In this document: piece by piece, positions 35,805-49,000 of the stretch
Layout: each line of letters starts with the position of its first letter
Numbering within the stretch: position 1 is the stretch's first letter
Source: Zanthoxylum bungeanum
Lineage: Eukaryota > Streptophyta > Magnoliopsida > Sapindales > Rutaceae
Reading direction: 5' to 3'
DNA: 64,000 nucleotides
NCBI GenBank assembly: GCA_019454045.1
Contig: SKCR01015026.1
Coordinates: forward strand, 24,402-88,401
Notes under the pieces: model-generated
What the model was told of the DNA's origin: nothing
Databases searched by the model: none
Seen by the model: the letters and a program-made list of their open reading frames with translations, nothing else
Made by a program: the position numbers and the translations under genes

Positions 35805-37902
35805 GCCCTCACACGGTAAGCTCGTTTCTTACGTAATTTTATCGTTTTCGTGAATTTTCGACTCATAACTTTTTCAGTATTTATTCAACACCCAATACAC
35901 ATCCATACACATTCAAATATCATATTTTACTCACCAAAAATTCTATTTTCTCAGGTCTGATCCGGAATTTAAAATTATCATTTTTTCATGCAAAATTCCA
36001 ATTTCTCACAAAATTAATCAAATTAATCTACATCATTTTAAAGTCACCACAAATGAAGTCTTAAGACCAATTCTAGGCATCATATGAGTGGTTACAACAC
36101 TCTAGAATGACAATATCATATCTTGAATCTAATTCAACAATTAATTCAAAATAACATATGCTTAATCAAAGAAAACAAATGTCATTTTCAAAATCCAACA
36201 CCACCAAAAATTTGGAAACAAATATATTATCTAATAATATACTTGAAACATGTAATATATCTATCAAATACATATAGACATACTTAGGAAAAATAATTTC
36301 AAAACGAGAAATAAGAACCTTACCTTGATCAAATTAAGCTTTTGATTTTTGCTTCAAGGTTTTCTAAATTCTTCTCATTTTGGTGTTCTTCCTTTTTAAC
36401 TAACCCTAACTTTTTCTTTTTGCTCTCAACTCTTTGAGAAAGTGGCTAACCAAAAAATGAAAACGTATTTTTCCATTTTTTATTCACCATGGACAAAATT
36501 GAAGGCCTTTTTGGTCATTTACCAAGTCCAATACTTGGTCAAAAAAATTACACATATTTTATCTTATGTAAATAAGATTAATTAACCAATTTTGAGTTAG
36601 TGGAGTACATGTGTCTCACACACATGGTTTGGCCAATCACTATTAGCCAAATTTTAAGAATATTCTTTCTTCTAGAAAGTTAAAATTAATCAATAATTTA
36701 ATTAATTTGAATTTTCCTTTTACTAAATAAAAAAATAAGGTTATGAGAAAATATTTCAAGAATATTCTCTTTTTATCGTGATTAATAATTAATTAATAAT
36801 TAATTAATTCAATTAAACTTTATACAACAAATGTCAAAAATCAATAGGCCATTTATGTGTATCTAATTAAATTATGTATCGTATACAAATACATATTAAA
36901 TATAACGTGCACGTGTAAATTATGAATAATCTGAATTATCCATAATTGAATTGCCTAAGTGCTAAATGAGTACACTTCATATTGTGAGACTCTTTAAGTG
37001 CAACTATATCTGTCACAAAAACCATTTCCATGTCCGTAATTTGTCCACTCATAAATTACGATGACCACAGATAATCGAGTTGAACCATACAAGTCGAGAT
37101 CATTGTATATATTTAATCCCTCTATCATAGGCTATCTGAATTATTCCGAAGATATAGAATAATGTCAAATCTCCAATATGAACAATTTTAATATGTCGCG
37201 GCATAATCTTGATTCTCCAAATGAATACTTGGAACTCATTTATGCAGTATACCGCGGTAAATGAATTGGATACCTAAATCCAATACATGGGACTTACATA
37301 TCCTCTCTAGATAAATTATAAGATACCGTAAGTATATGTCTGGACCCAACGAAAATATGGAGATCTAATCTTAAAATATCATTGACGTGACTGCAATCAA
37401 AGTGTGGAGGATATCCTACATATCCACAATGGTATCTCAAGTCAAATGAGCTAATATGATATTCGACTCGAGAATATTCTTTTTGACATTGGTGTGTCAT
37501 CTATTAGGAATCTTCAAGTGAGTTGTTCAATATTTATCCAATAAATACGTACATGTCTATATGAGTCTCTGTAAGACTCATGGTTAACTGAGATGACCTA
37601 TTGGAACTATTCCAATATACGATATGTACCAGTCTCACGAGTTTACTAATCGACCATTTATGTAAACCTTAACTAGGAACTATTTTAAGAATGAATCATG
37701 TTGTAATGTTTCTCAGTGTCCGTTACAACGCTTTTGCGACTACATTATAACAACTCATTCTATGGACTACTTACATCTTTACGATTATGCAAAAGATTAT
37801 ATCGATGAAAGTACTAAATTTTATTCAAAATAAAATATAAAAGTGCCACATATTTATAATAAATATATAAAAAATTGGCACGTCAAGCACCGAATCTAAT
37901 AA

Positions 37903-40900
37903 TTTCTCCCACTTGCTCTAGTGCCAGTTTTGATGGTATCTAATACCCATCGCCTCCACATGTCTATCATATATTCTCGCAGGTAGGACATTTGTAAGTG
38001 GGTCTGCTACATTGTCCTCTTCAGGTATCTTACATATGAAAACGTCTCCTCGAGCAATGATCTCACGAATAATGTGATACTTTCGTTCCACATGCTTCGA
38101 CTTTTGATGCGCTCTCGGTTCTTTTACTTGTGCGACGACACCACTATTATCACATAACAACGGGATCAATCCTCGATGCTTGGGACAACTCCCAACTCTG
38201 TGGTAAATTTTCTAATCCATACAGCTTCTTTTGCAGCATCAGATGCCGCAATATATTCTGCCTCAGTGGTGGAATCAACTGTAGATCCTTGTTTGAAACT
38301 TTTCCAACAGACTGTGACATTATTAAGAGTAAATACAAAATCTGATGTAGACTTTCTATCATCAGGATGTGACTGAAAGTCAGAATCAGTATACCTTGTA
38401 ATTTGTAAATCACCGCCTCCATAAATAAGAAACTTATCCTTAGTACCTTTAAGATACTTGAGGATATGTTTAACAGTCATTCAATGGTCGTTACCTGGAT
38501 TAGCCTGATACCTGCTAGTACTGCATGATTAATATCAGATCTCGTACACAATATGACATATATAATGATTCCTAAGCATGATGCATACTGTTGATTATAC
38601 ATTCTAGTGTTTTCATCTTCCGTTTGAGGACACTTCTTATTCGAAAGATGAATGCCATATCGAAAATGTATGTTAGTAATTTTACAATTGCTAAAGTTGT
38701 ACCTATCTAAGATCTTATCTATGTACGAGGATTGAGATAGCCCAATCAACCTATTTTTTCCATCTCTATAGAGTTTTATACCAAGTACATATGAGACATC
38801 TCCCAAGTCTTTCATGAAGAAGTTCTTACAGAGATATGTTTTAACATCCTGCATCATCCCAAGATCATTCCCAGTTATCAGGATATAATCAATATAATGT
38901 TAGGGTTGGTGCTCAGAGCGCCAATTTTCTTATGTATTTCCCTGTAAATATTTATATAAATATTTTATTATGAATAAAATAAATATTTTCTATTATATAA
39001 CATCTCTTTATAAATGGTAAAGACGTAAATGACCTTAGAATGATTAGTTATGATACTGTTGTAAATGCGTCGCAACTGATATTGAGATGTATCATGATGT
39101 TGTCATTCTTAGATAGTTCATGGCCAAAGTTTACACTAATTAGTCAGTAAAGTAAACACGTTGAGATTGATACATGCCGTATACTGGAATCTTGGATTCC
39201 AATGGTTTCTCAATGAACCACGAGTCTTGGAGACTAGTATAGACATGTAGGTGTTTATAGCGGATAAATACTAAACGACTCACCGAAGATTTTTAATAGA
39301 TGCTACACCAACGTCAATAAGAATCTTCTCGGGTTGAGTATCATAGTGATTCTTTGACTTGAGATACCATTGTGGATATATGAGATATCCTCCACACTTT
39401 GATGGCAGTCACGTCACCGACCTATTAAGGTCAGAAATCCATCTGTCCGTTGGGTGTGGACTGATCCTCATGATATCTTATGTGTGTCAAGATAAAATAT
39501 GTCATCTCTGTGTACAGAGCATATCTATTCAATATGAAATTAGCAATATGTTAAATCCATGGGCCCATGTTACACTGTAGAGGCGAGTTATAAGTGTTAT
39601 TAAGAGATTGCTAATAGAAACGTCGACGTGATTATATCTATAGAGATTTGACGTTTATCTATATCTCTGGAATAATTCTGATACATGTGATGGAGGGATT
39701 ATACGTATGCAATGACCTCGACCTGTATGGTTCTGTGTTCGTCATAATTTATGGGTGGGTAGATTATGGACTCGAAATTGGATTTCATGACAGATATACC
39801 TGAACCTAGAGAGTCTCACTAATGAAATATACTCGGAGAGCACTAGGGCAACTTTTATGAATAATATTAATTATTTATAAATCGTTTAACGGTTAAACAA
39901 AGGATACATGAAAATTGTGACATATATCATTAATATATGTATTTGAGATATTTAAAGCAAATATAAAACATATATTTGAGATATTGTATTTAATTAATTA
40001 TTTAATTATTTAATTGTTAAATGATTAAATAATTAAAATATAAATATATACCATTATGATAAAGTTTGGAAATGATTAATTTGTGTATAAGTTTGACTTT
40101 ACCATTAAATTAAAGGTGTTAAAAAGGCATTTGACTTCCTTGATATTTTGGTTTTGAAAATTAAAAACAAATCTTGTATTTTTTATCACCCAATTTTCGG
40201 CCATGACCTAAATATTTAAGGATTTCATTTTTTTTTCATTTGCTTCACTTTTTGCTAAGCCTCTAAATATTACAAAAAGAAAAGTTGAGAGAAAAAGTGT
40301 AGAGAAAAGAAGAAATCCAAAGGAAACTTGAAGATTGTAAGTTTTTTCTAATTTCTTTCAACTAGAAAAATGTTTCTAGGGTTCTTGACTACAACATGTG
40401 ATTCTTGGTAGTTTCTATACTCTTTTGGTTTTGTAATAAATTGGTTGGAAGCAAGAATGAAAGATGTATGCATGTATGTTTAACAAAGTATGCTTATAAA
40501 TGGTGTATACACACTTTTGATCATTTGATGATCTTGTTGCCATTATAGAGTTGTTAGGCCACTCAATGATGACCTAGAATTTTTCTTGAGTTATTTCAAA
40601 GTGCTGAGACTTGTTTGGTGTTGTAGAGACTTGATTAAAGTATTGGATTTGTTAATTTTTGGTTAATTTATTAATTGGACTAATTTGAGAAATTAGGGTA
40701 CTTAATCTTTTCCAAATTTGAGGATTTTCATATATGTGTTGTATAATGATGTATATATGATGTATTTTTAATTTGGTGTTGATTGGATATCATCTAATGT
40801 TGTTTTGAACAAGATTGGACCAAAATGCAAAATATGAAAAATTCTGGCCACCTCTCGGCAATTTGAAAAAAAATGGGATTTTTTGTTGCAACTTGTATTT

Positions 40901-41760
40901 TGATGTATTGTACATGTATAAATAATTTTTGGAGTGATTTGAAATCACTTAAATTTATATTTGACAAATTATAACTAAAATAATCAAAATGCAAAAGTTT
41001 GGGGTCTCACAGCAATTAAGTTAAAATCTGATTTTGGGTAAAAAATTTTAGTTTTTAAGTATTGAGTAATTAGAATAAATAAATTTATTTCAATTAGCCA
41101 AGAAAAAATATTGAAATCGGAAAATTTTGATTTTCAATGTTCCGCTGCGTTACCCGGATTTGCCCCCTAAAAACCCCAAACATATAGAGTACCAATAATA
41201 CTATTATGCTCCCACCGACCTTCTTACAAACACAAGGTTCTTCTTCATTTTTGAGAAAGTCAAACAATCTGATTACCTCATCAAAACGAAGATTCCAACT
41301 CTGTGATGCTTGTTTAAGTCCATAAATGAACTTCTTAAGTTTACATAACATACCTGAATTTTGGCTGGAAATAAAACCATCTAGTTGTTCTATATAGATT
41401 TCTTCATTAAGAAACCCATTAAGAAAAAAGGGGTTTTGGCATCCATTTTCCAAATATCATAATCATGGTAAGCAGAGATAGCCAATAAAATCATAATAGA
41501 CTTTATCATCACTATTGGTGAAAAGATTTCATCATAGTCCACACCTGGCCTCTGAGTATAACCTTTAGCAACCGGTCGGGCCTTGAATGTTTCAACCTTC
41601 CCATCAAGCCCTTGCTTCCTTTTTTAAACCCATTTACAAGTTACAACCAACGAAAGAAATTCTCTCGAGAAGCGGAACCACGTTCCAAACTTGATTATCA
41701 TGCATAAAGTTTAATTCGGATTCTATGGAGCATTGTTTTTATCTTTTACTTTTTTGTCTG
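37903..41760 (-). pseudogene. Copia element 2 polymerase remnant, split by a solo LTR
   Basis: Read leftwards, reverse transcriptase starts near 41750 with MHDNQVWNVV-like codons. It passes [19 protein letters not shown] (about 41510-41570) and KKFIYGLKQASQSWNLRFDE (about 41300-41350) and is cut at 41183. It resumes at 38897 with an altered YIDYILITGND active site in place of YVDDIL. RNase H follows (TTEAEYIAASDAAKEAVW, about 38200-38260), ending in the purine tract CAAGTGGGAGA at 37905. Gag, protease and integrase are missing, so the 5' half of the element is lost. Confidence 0.85.
38898..41182 (+). mobile_element. Solo LTR (2.3 kb) of the long-LTR copia family
   Basis: It starts TGTTAGGGTTGGTGC and ends AACCCCAAACA, flanked by TATAA (38893-38897) and TATAG (41183-41187), a 5-bp target duplication with one change. 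It interrupts the reverse transcriptase of element 2 at the codons of the YVDD motif. It has no internal retrotransposon genes, so it is a solo LTR left by LTR-LTR recombination. It is related to the LTRs at 26135-37902 and 54800-56148. Confidence 0.85.
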
Positions 41761-41917
41761 AATTTTACACCCCGGTTAAACAACAGATAACAATACTCTA
41801 TGACTCTAAGTCGGTTCTTTCAGTTTCCTAAAATTACTGATACCTTATAATCAAGGCATGTAATAAACTCTTTCAAAACACCACAAATATTTTTCTTCTC
41901 TCCCCAAAAATGCTATA

Positions 41918-42406
41918 ATGAAAATTTACAAAGCACGCACCGAAAGAATGAGGCTTCTTATGATCCATGGTATCCCTAGTGATATTCTTTGGGTAATTGA
42001 AGCAGAGGTTTGCTTGACAGGTGAGTCATATGACTCTTTCATTTCTGACATGCATGGTTTAGGAAAAAACACCTATGCTAAGAAACATAGAGCTAAACAA
42101 TTAGGTGTTTGTTATAAATCTGCACGTTGGATGTGCAACACACGTTATCATTCCTTAGGAATGGTGCCTGACAATCGCGAAGATAAAATTCAATTCATTA
42201 GAGACAACTTGAGTAAGGAGTCTTTGGATGATATATCATTGACTATTGATATGCATCATAGTGGACATGTTCATCGAGTGATTCATAATTTGCATACACA
42301 ATTTCAAAAAAAAAGAAAACAATATTGTCTCGGGAATCTAACTTTAAGAGACCCTGTTTGCCAATTTATAAGAAAATTAGATGGGAAGCATATCCCCGAC
42401 CCATAG
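41918..42406 (+). CDS. Intact 162-codon reading frame of unknown family
   Basis: An uninterrupted frame from ATG to TAG, rich in Lys, Arg, His and Asp, with stretches such as AKKHRAKQLGVCYKSARW and MVPDNREDKIQFIRDNLS. Amino acid make-up and codon use look like a real exon, not a chance frame in AT-rich DNA. I do not recognise the family. It is not gag, protease, integrase, reverse transcriptase or RNase H. It sits between the broken 5' side of copia element 2 and an inverted LTR arm (from 42440), and stops 33 bases before that arm. It could be a fragment of a host gene carried by or stranded among transposons. No promoter, splice partner or signal peptide is evident. Confidence 0.4.
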   Translation: MKIYKARTERMRLLMIHGIPSDILWVIEAEVCLTGESYDSFISDMHGLGKNTYAKKHRAKQLGVCYKSARWMCNTRYHSLGMVPDNREDKIQFIRDNLSKESLDDISLTIDMHHSGHVHRVIHNLHTQFQKKRKQYCLGNLTLRDPVCQFIRKLDGKHIPDP

Positions 42407-42439
42407 AGGGCGTTCAAGCCGTTACTGGACGTAAAACCA

Positions 42440-43644
42440 TGTTAGGGATATGCCCTATACCCAACTTGTGGATGAGCTATATGTACATGTATTTGTAATA
42501 TTTTCATTAATTAATAAAATGGCAATCTTTATTATACATGTCTTACATAACTTATATGAATCACCACACTGTAATAAAGCCCTTAGAGTAATAAGACGAT
42601 GGCTTCCTCGCCTTATGAGAATCATTACTCTTAAATGTTCTTAGTCATAGTTTTGTGAATAATCTGGGCATTCACAAAGCGGAGAGACTAGCATGATGAT
42701 ATTATCTGCCCTTAAGTGGGGTAGCCGATCTCATAGGCTACTAGCGAGGATCCGTCCGCTTGGTGTATCACATGGAAGCATGAGTTGCTCGTGTCCATCG
42801 AACTGACCGCCGAAAGTTTTCATATGAAGTGTTTATCCCATGTGTCTGTGAGAACTTTCATGTATCGATTATATGACTAGTCATTAGACTTGAGGTCTTT
42901 ACAATCTTATGTGTGGATCAAATAATTTGACATTCTCCTTCCCCGGTTCAAAAGATCCGGTAATAAGGGTATGATTGGGTCATTTGTTGAAACACATGAA
43001 GTTTGTAAAGATACAACAGAGAATCGCCACTCTCTCGGATAATATTTTCTTATAAGAGTAGTATTACAGTTCGCGGGTTGATATGTGTGATCAGTGCTTG
43101 AGACTGTGGCCACAACGGAAGAATCATGTGAGATTCTTGGGTTAGCACGATTCATGACACTATCAACATCATACCTTTGACCATATGGGTAGATACTTTC
43201 TGTACCCTAGGTCAATATGTGGGGATACAGTGAGGCGATGGACCGTATCATATATAAATCGCATACAAAATGAGTATATATATCTTTCATTCTCATTTGG
43301 GGGCCTTGGCATGTTGCTAGATGTCAACCTTGGTCATTGAAATCGAACGACCATCTGATCAGAGGATAATTTATGTTCAATTAAATTATCACGATTCATT
43401 TCATGTCCAACTTGAGGGGAACCCAAAAGGTCACACACAACAAAGTCGAAATCAATGGTTAACAGTGCACATTACATATTTAACAACATATATGATTGCT
43501 GTAGGAATTGTTCATAAATGGTTCACTATGTTTAATTATTGAACATATCATTTATGAGGTTCCATAGTGGCTTAGGGATTGGTGAATGACGATATGGGCA
43601 CTTTGGGAATTGAAATAAAAAAAATACTATTCACGTAAAAAATA
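42440..43644 (+). repeat. Plus-strand copia LTR fragment, left arm of an inverted repeat
   Basis: It begins TGTTAGGGATATGCCC and corresponds to the first ~1.2 kb of the minus-strand LTR at 44027-45993, with few differences by eye. It breaks off after ATTCACGTAAAAAATAC and joins a truncated TRIM LTR. Reading frames in it (for example 43321-43542 and its mirror 44890-45111) are mirrored in the other arm and are LTR sequence, not genes. Confidence 0.9.
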
Positions 43645-44026
43645 CTAAGCCCTCATGGATTTGCTCTTGGGCTATACCCAAAAGGCCTCATACCAATGAA
43701 GATATATGTCCATCCTTATATGCCCATGATCTTCCCCATTTCTAACCAATGTGGGACTTTGTTTGCACACCCAACAATCCTCCCCTCGAACAAAGGACCA
43801 CAAAGGATCATAGAGCCTCCCCTCAAACGATCATCCATCCGTCCACTCTAGCCCAGGCCAACTCCTCTTCACCGTGTTGGGATTAGGACACGTCCATGAA
43901 GACCAGAGCACACCGCTTATCTAACCGAGCACATTCACGGATCACGATCGGGGCTCACCACCTTTTTATTTAGTATTCTGAGGATTCATCCACATGGCTA
44001 ACTCCGGGGCATGGCTCTGATACCAT
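43645..44026 (-). mobile_element. TRIM-like fragment: primer site, short interior, purine tract, partial LTR
   Basis: On the minus strand: primer-binding site ATGGTATCAGAGCCATG (44026-44010), about 220 bases of non-coding interior, the purine tract CGAGGGGAGGAT (about 43788-43777), then an LTR starting TGTTGGGTGTGCAAAC (43776) that is cut off at 43645 after GGGCTTA. The LTR piece is almost identical to the one at 51174-51365. Tiny size and absence of genes fit a terminal-repeat retrotransposon in miniature. Confidence 0.7.
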
Positions 44027-45993
44027 TGTTGGGAAGCGGCCGCGAGTGTGCAGCGGAAAAAATAAATAATTAAAATTATGATGCCGCTTTCCCTTTGCCC
44101 AATACCCATTTGTTTTGATTATTCTACAAGCCTAGGCATGTTACTATATATTCTAAGCATAAAACTCATAAAACATGCAAAGAACATAAACCTAAACATG
44201 CTAACTATCATAAGAACTCTAATTAAAATAAAGAAAGAAAAAGACTTACTTGAACCGTAGACTCCTCCAGTCCTCCCGCCAATTTACAAGCTTCTCTCGA
44301 ACTCAGCAAGCTCTTCCACGTTTCAAAGAGCCACCCAAGTGTGTGGCCTCCAAAGATGTACACACCAAAGTCAAAACTCAACGGCAAGACTACGCCTTGA
44401 GTGCACGGGTATTTTGCCATTGGTGCTAGCCTAGGCAAATACCTCAAAACTTTTAACTCGAGGTTCCTCTAGTCAATTAGACTTAAAGATCCTCAAAATC
44501 AGTGGCTTACTCTTAAAACTTTAGAGTTGCTCACTTATATAAACCCAAGATTTGAAAGGTTTGGTGCAAAAATTTGTGAAGCATTCTTTGGGTTTATATA
44601 GTGCTCCAAAGACAACAAAATTAATTAAGAATCCGATGTGGGATAAACGTCAATTTAATCTTAGCCATTGGATCTTAATTTAGTGGTTTAATGAGATTAT
44701 AAAACCCTAATAAGAGTTTGGGCCGAAATGGAATTCAAAACAAATAACAAAATTTTTTTTACTATTCACATAGTACTATTCACGTGGCACTATTCACGTG
44801 AATAATATTTTTTTTATTCCAATTCCCAAAGTGCCCCTATCGTTATTCACCAATCCCTAAGCCACTATGGAACCTCATAAATGATATGTTCAATAATTAA
44901 ACATATTGAACCATTTATGAACATTTCCTACATCAATCATATATGCTGTTAAATATGTACTGTGCACTGTTAACCATTGATTTCGACTTTGTTGTGTGTG
45001 ACCTTTTGGGTTCCCCTCAAGTTGGACATGAAATGAATCGTGATAATTTAATCGAACATAAATTATCCTCTGATCAGATGGTCGTTCGATTTCAATGACC
45101 AAGGTTGACATCTAGCAACATGCCAAGGCCCCCAAATGAGAATAAAAGATATATATACTCATTCTGTATGCGATTCACATATGATACGGTCCATCGCCTC
45201 ACTGTATCCCCACATATTGACCTAGGGTACAGAAAATGTCTACCCATATGGTCAAATGTATGATGTTGATAGTGTCATGAATCGTGCTAACCCAAGAATC
45301 TCACATGATTCTTCCGTTGTGGCCACAGTCTCAAGCAGTGATCACACATATCAACCCGCGAACTGGAATACTACTCTTATAAGAAAATATTATCCGAAAG
45401 AGTGGCGATTTTCTGTTGTATCTTTACAAACTTCATTTGTTTCAACAAATGACCTAATCATACCCTTATGACCGGATCTTTTGAACCGGGGAAGGAGAAT
45501 GTCAAAGTTATTTGATCTACACATAAGATTGTAAAGACCTTAAGTCTAAGGACTAGTCATATAATCGATAATGAAAGTTTTCACAGACACATGGGATAAA
45601 CACTCCATATGAAAACTTTCGGCGGTCAGTTCGATGGACACGAGCAACTCATGCATCCATGTGATACACCAAGCGGACGGATCTCCGCTAGTAGCCTATG
45701 AGATCGGCTACCCCACTTAAGGGCGGATCATATCATCATGCTAGTCTCTCCGCATTGTAAACGCCCAGATTATTCACAAAACTATGACTATGAACATTTC
45801 AGAGTAATGATTCTCATAAGGCATGGAAGCCATCGTCTTATTACTCCAAGGGCTTTATTACAGTGTTGATGATTCATATAAGTTATATAAGACACATATA
45901 ATAAAAATTGTCATTTTATTAATTAATGAAAATATTACAAATACATGTATATATAGCCCATCCACAAGTTGGGTATAGGGCATATCCCTAACA
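44027..45993 (-). repeat. Copia LTR (1,967 bp) shared by two interiors
   Basis: On the minus strand it runs from TGTTAGGGATATGCCC (45993), next to the purine tract GCAAGTGGGAGAT, to CGGCCGCTTCCCAACA (44027). It is therefore the 3' LTR of the gag-pol at 46044-49787. But a second primer-binding site follows at once (44026), so it also sits where a 5' LTR would for the TRIM-like interior to its left. Confidence 0.88.
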
Positions 45994-46043
45994 ATCTCCC
46001 ACTTGCACTATAGCCAACTAGTATGAATTTGGACACCCTACTC

Positions 46044-49000
46044 TCAGGTGTGCCTATCATGCTTTTGTTGAGTCAGCCCTTTAGTCAGAGAATCTGCAAG
46101 ATTATCTTCTGTGGGTATTTTCTCTATAATAACTTCTTTTCTCTCAATAATCTCCCTGATGAGATGAAATCGCTTGAGTAGATGCTGCAATATACTCGGC
46201 TTCAGTGGTGGAGTCCGCTGTAGTTGACTGCTTTGAGCTTTTCCAACTGACAACACCACCATTCAAAGTAAACAGATATTTTGTTTGCGATCTGCTGTCA
46301 TCCCTATCGGTCTGAAAGCTCGCATCACTGTAACCAATGAATTTCATCTCAGAACAGTCTTCGTATGTCAAAAACACATCCTTAGTTCTTCTTAGATACT
46401 TGAGGATTGTTTTGACAGCTGCCCAGTGTTGCTCACGAGGATTTGCCTGATACCTGCTCGTTATGCTGAGAGCATAAGAGTAATCAGGTCTTGTTCATAG
46501 CATGACGTACATGATCGATCCTATTGCTGAAGCATAAGGGATCCTACTCATACGCTCTCTATCTGAAGGAGTATGTGGACATTGCTCTTTAGATAATTTG
46601 ATCCCATGACAAGTAGGTAAATTACCTCTTTTGAAATCTTCCATTTTGAATCTTTTCAAAACTTTTTCTATGTACGTAGATTGAGAAAGTCCTAACAACC
46701 TCTTAGATCTATCACGATAGATTTTAATGCCGAGGATGTAGGCTGCTTCTCCCAAATCTTTCATAGAGAAATTCTGAGATAACCATTGTTTGGTGGCTTG
46801 CATCATTGGAATATCATTCCCGATGATTAATATGTCATCGACATATAATACAAGAAATACAACAGCACTCCCACTACTTTTCCTGTAAACACAAGGCTCG
46901 TCTACATTTTTGATGAAGTCAAATTCTTTGATTGTCTCATCAAATCGTATATTCCAACTTATGGAGACTTGTTTGAGTCCATAAATGGATCGTTTAAGCT
47001 TGCATACTTTATTATGATCATCCTTAGATGCAAACCCCTGAGGTTGTGTCATATAGACTTCCTCTACGAGGTTCCCATTAAGGAAAGCTGTTTTGACATC
47101 CATCTGCCAAATCTCATAATCAAAGTGTGCAGCTAGTGCCAGTAAAATTCGAATGGACTTTATCATTGCAACAGGCAAGAAGGTTTCCTCATAGTTAATT
47201 CCTTGGATTTGTCTATAACCTTTCGCCACCAACCTAGCCTTATAGGTTTGGATGTTGCCTTCTGCATCAGTTTTACGCTTGTAAATCCACTTGTTGCCTA
47301 TGGGTTTTATCCCTTCAGGTGCATCTACCAAGTCCCAGACTTGATTCTGATACATAGAGTCTATTTCGGATTTCATGGCCTCAAGCCATTTGACTGAATC
47401 AATGTCACACATTGATTCGTCATAATTGGTGGGATCGTCATTATCAATGACCTGATCATGTTCCTCATCAATATGGAAACCATATCTTTCAGGCTCATGT
47501 CTTTCCCTACTAGACCTTCTGAGTTCATAACCTTGTGGTTGTTCCGTCGCTGCCCTTTTGAGGGGCTTGAGGTTTAGTTTTATGTTAGTTTGTTCTTCTC
47601 GTACCTCATCGAGGTCAAGTCTACTCCCATTATATTTCTTGAGAAGGAATTCATTCTCTAGAAATTTAGCATTTCGTGAGACAAATATTCTTTGTTCATT
47701 TGGGACGTAGAACACGTATGCTCTTGAGTTCAAGGCATATCCTACAAACTTACATTTAACTGCCCTATCATCCAATTTGTTAGTTTGTGTGAGCTTGACA
47801 TATGTGTCACATCCCCAAACTCTTAGATAACTAAGACTATGATGTTTCCCAGACCATAACTCATATGGTGTTTGACTAACAGTCTTGGAAGGAACTTGGT
47901 TTAGTAGTAGTGTTACAGTTTCTAAAGCAAGACCCCAAAATTAAAGAGGTAGATCCGTGCCTGGCATCATTGATCGGGCCATATCTAATAATGTCTGATT
48001 TCTCCTTTCGGAGAACCCATTATGCTGTGGAGTTCCCGGAGGAGTCCACTGGGAAACAATGCAATTTTCTCTCAAGTAATCTTGAAATTCGTTGCTTAAG
48101 TATTCACCACCTCGGTCAGACCTTAGTGACTTAATACTTTTATTAAGCTGGTTTTCTACTTCAGCTTTGAAGTCTTTGAATTTCTCAAAGGATTCAGATT
48201 TGTACCGCATAAGGTACACATACCCATATCGCGAGTGATCATCGATAAAGGTAATGAAGTAGGAGAATCCACCTCTAGTGGTGACTGACATTGGTCCGCA
48301 TACATCAGAATGTATGAGTTCTAATGTCTCCGTTGCACACTGTCCTTTACATTTGAAGGGTAATTTTGTCATTTTACCAAGTAAACAAGACTTACAAGTT
48401 CCATAAGGTTCATATTTGAAGGGTCTGAAATACCCACTCTTCTTATGTAGCTTAGTTAATCTTGTTTCATTGATATGACCTAAGCGACTATGCCATAGAA
48501 GTGATTCATTGAGATTATTCGAGTTAACGTTGTATATATTAGAGGTTGAACATTCTTTGTTAGTTTGTAAGACATAGATACCATTATTCAAAATACCATC
48601 TCCATATTTTATTTCATTGAAATAAATAGAACATTCATTACAACTTATTAGGCATGAAAAGCCTTTGTTATATAAAGAAGAAATTGAAATGATGTTCTTT
48701 ACTAGAGAATGTACATAAACACAATCTTCTAAGTCTAAAACTAAACCATTCGGCAAAACTAATGAATAAGTTCCCACGCACAATGCAGCCAGTTTTGCTC
48801 CATTACCCATGAGTAAGTCAACCTCCCCATGACAGAGCCTCCTACTGTTTCTCAGGCCCTGCACATTGTTACACAAGTGAGTCCCACAACCGGTGTCAAG
48901 CACCCAAATAGAAGGTTCAGAGTTTTGAGAATATAGTTCAATCATATACAACATACCTGAAACATTGGGCTTCTTGGCCTCTTGGGCTTCCCTAACTTCC

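Larger units (their letters stand above)
26135..37902 (-). repeat. Long 3' LTR of copia element 2, split by copia element 1
   Basis: Read on the minus strand, the LTR begins at 37902, just after the purine tract CAAGTGGGAGA, with TTATTAGATTCGGTGC. It runs to 35805, resumes at 26468 and ends CAAAACGCCAACA at 26135. Without the insert it is about 2.4 kb. It is related to the LTRs at 38898-41182 and 54800-56148, with shared GGTGC...GCCAATTTT start and ACTTGAGATACCATTGTGG segments. Confidence 0.7.

Noticed and set aside
38898..41182. A complete retrotransposon inside element 2
   Set aside because: Only one LTR-like sequence is present, with no gag-pol, primer site or second LTR between the two target duplications. 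A solo LTR fits.
43321..43542. 73-codon frame with a mirrored near-identical twin at 44890-45111
   Set aside because: Both are the same stretch of a copia LTR in the two inverted arms. LTRs are non-coding and no domain is recognised.
42440..45993. A giant TIR DNA transposon, because of the long inverted repeat
   Set aside because: The arms are LTR sequence (TGTTAGGG start; one arm has purine tract and primer-binding site at its ends), so inversion of a retrotransposon LTR explains them.
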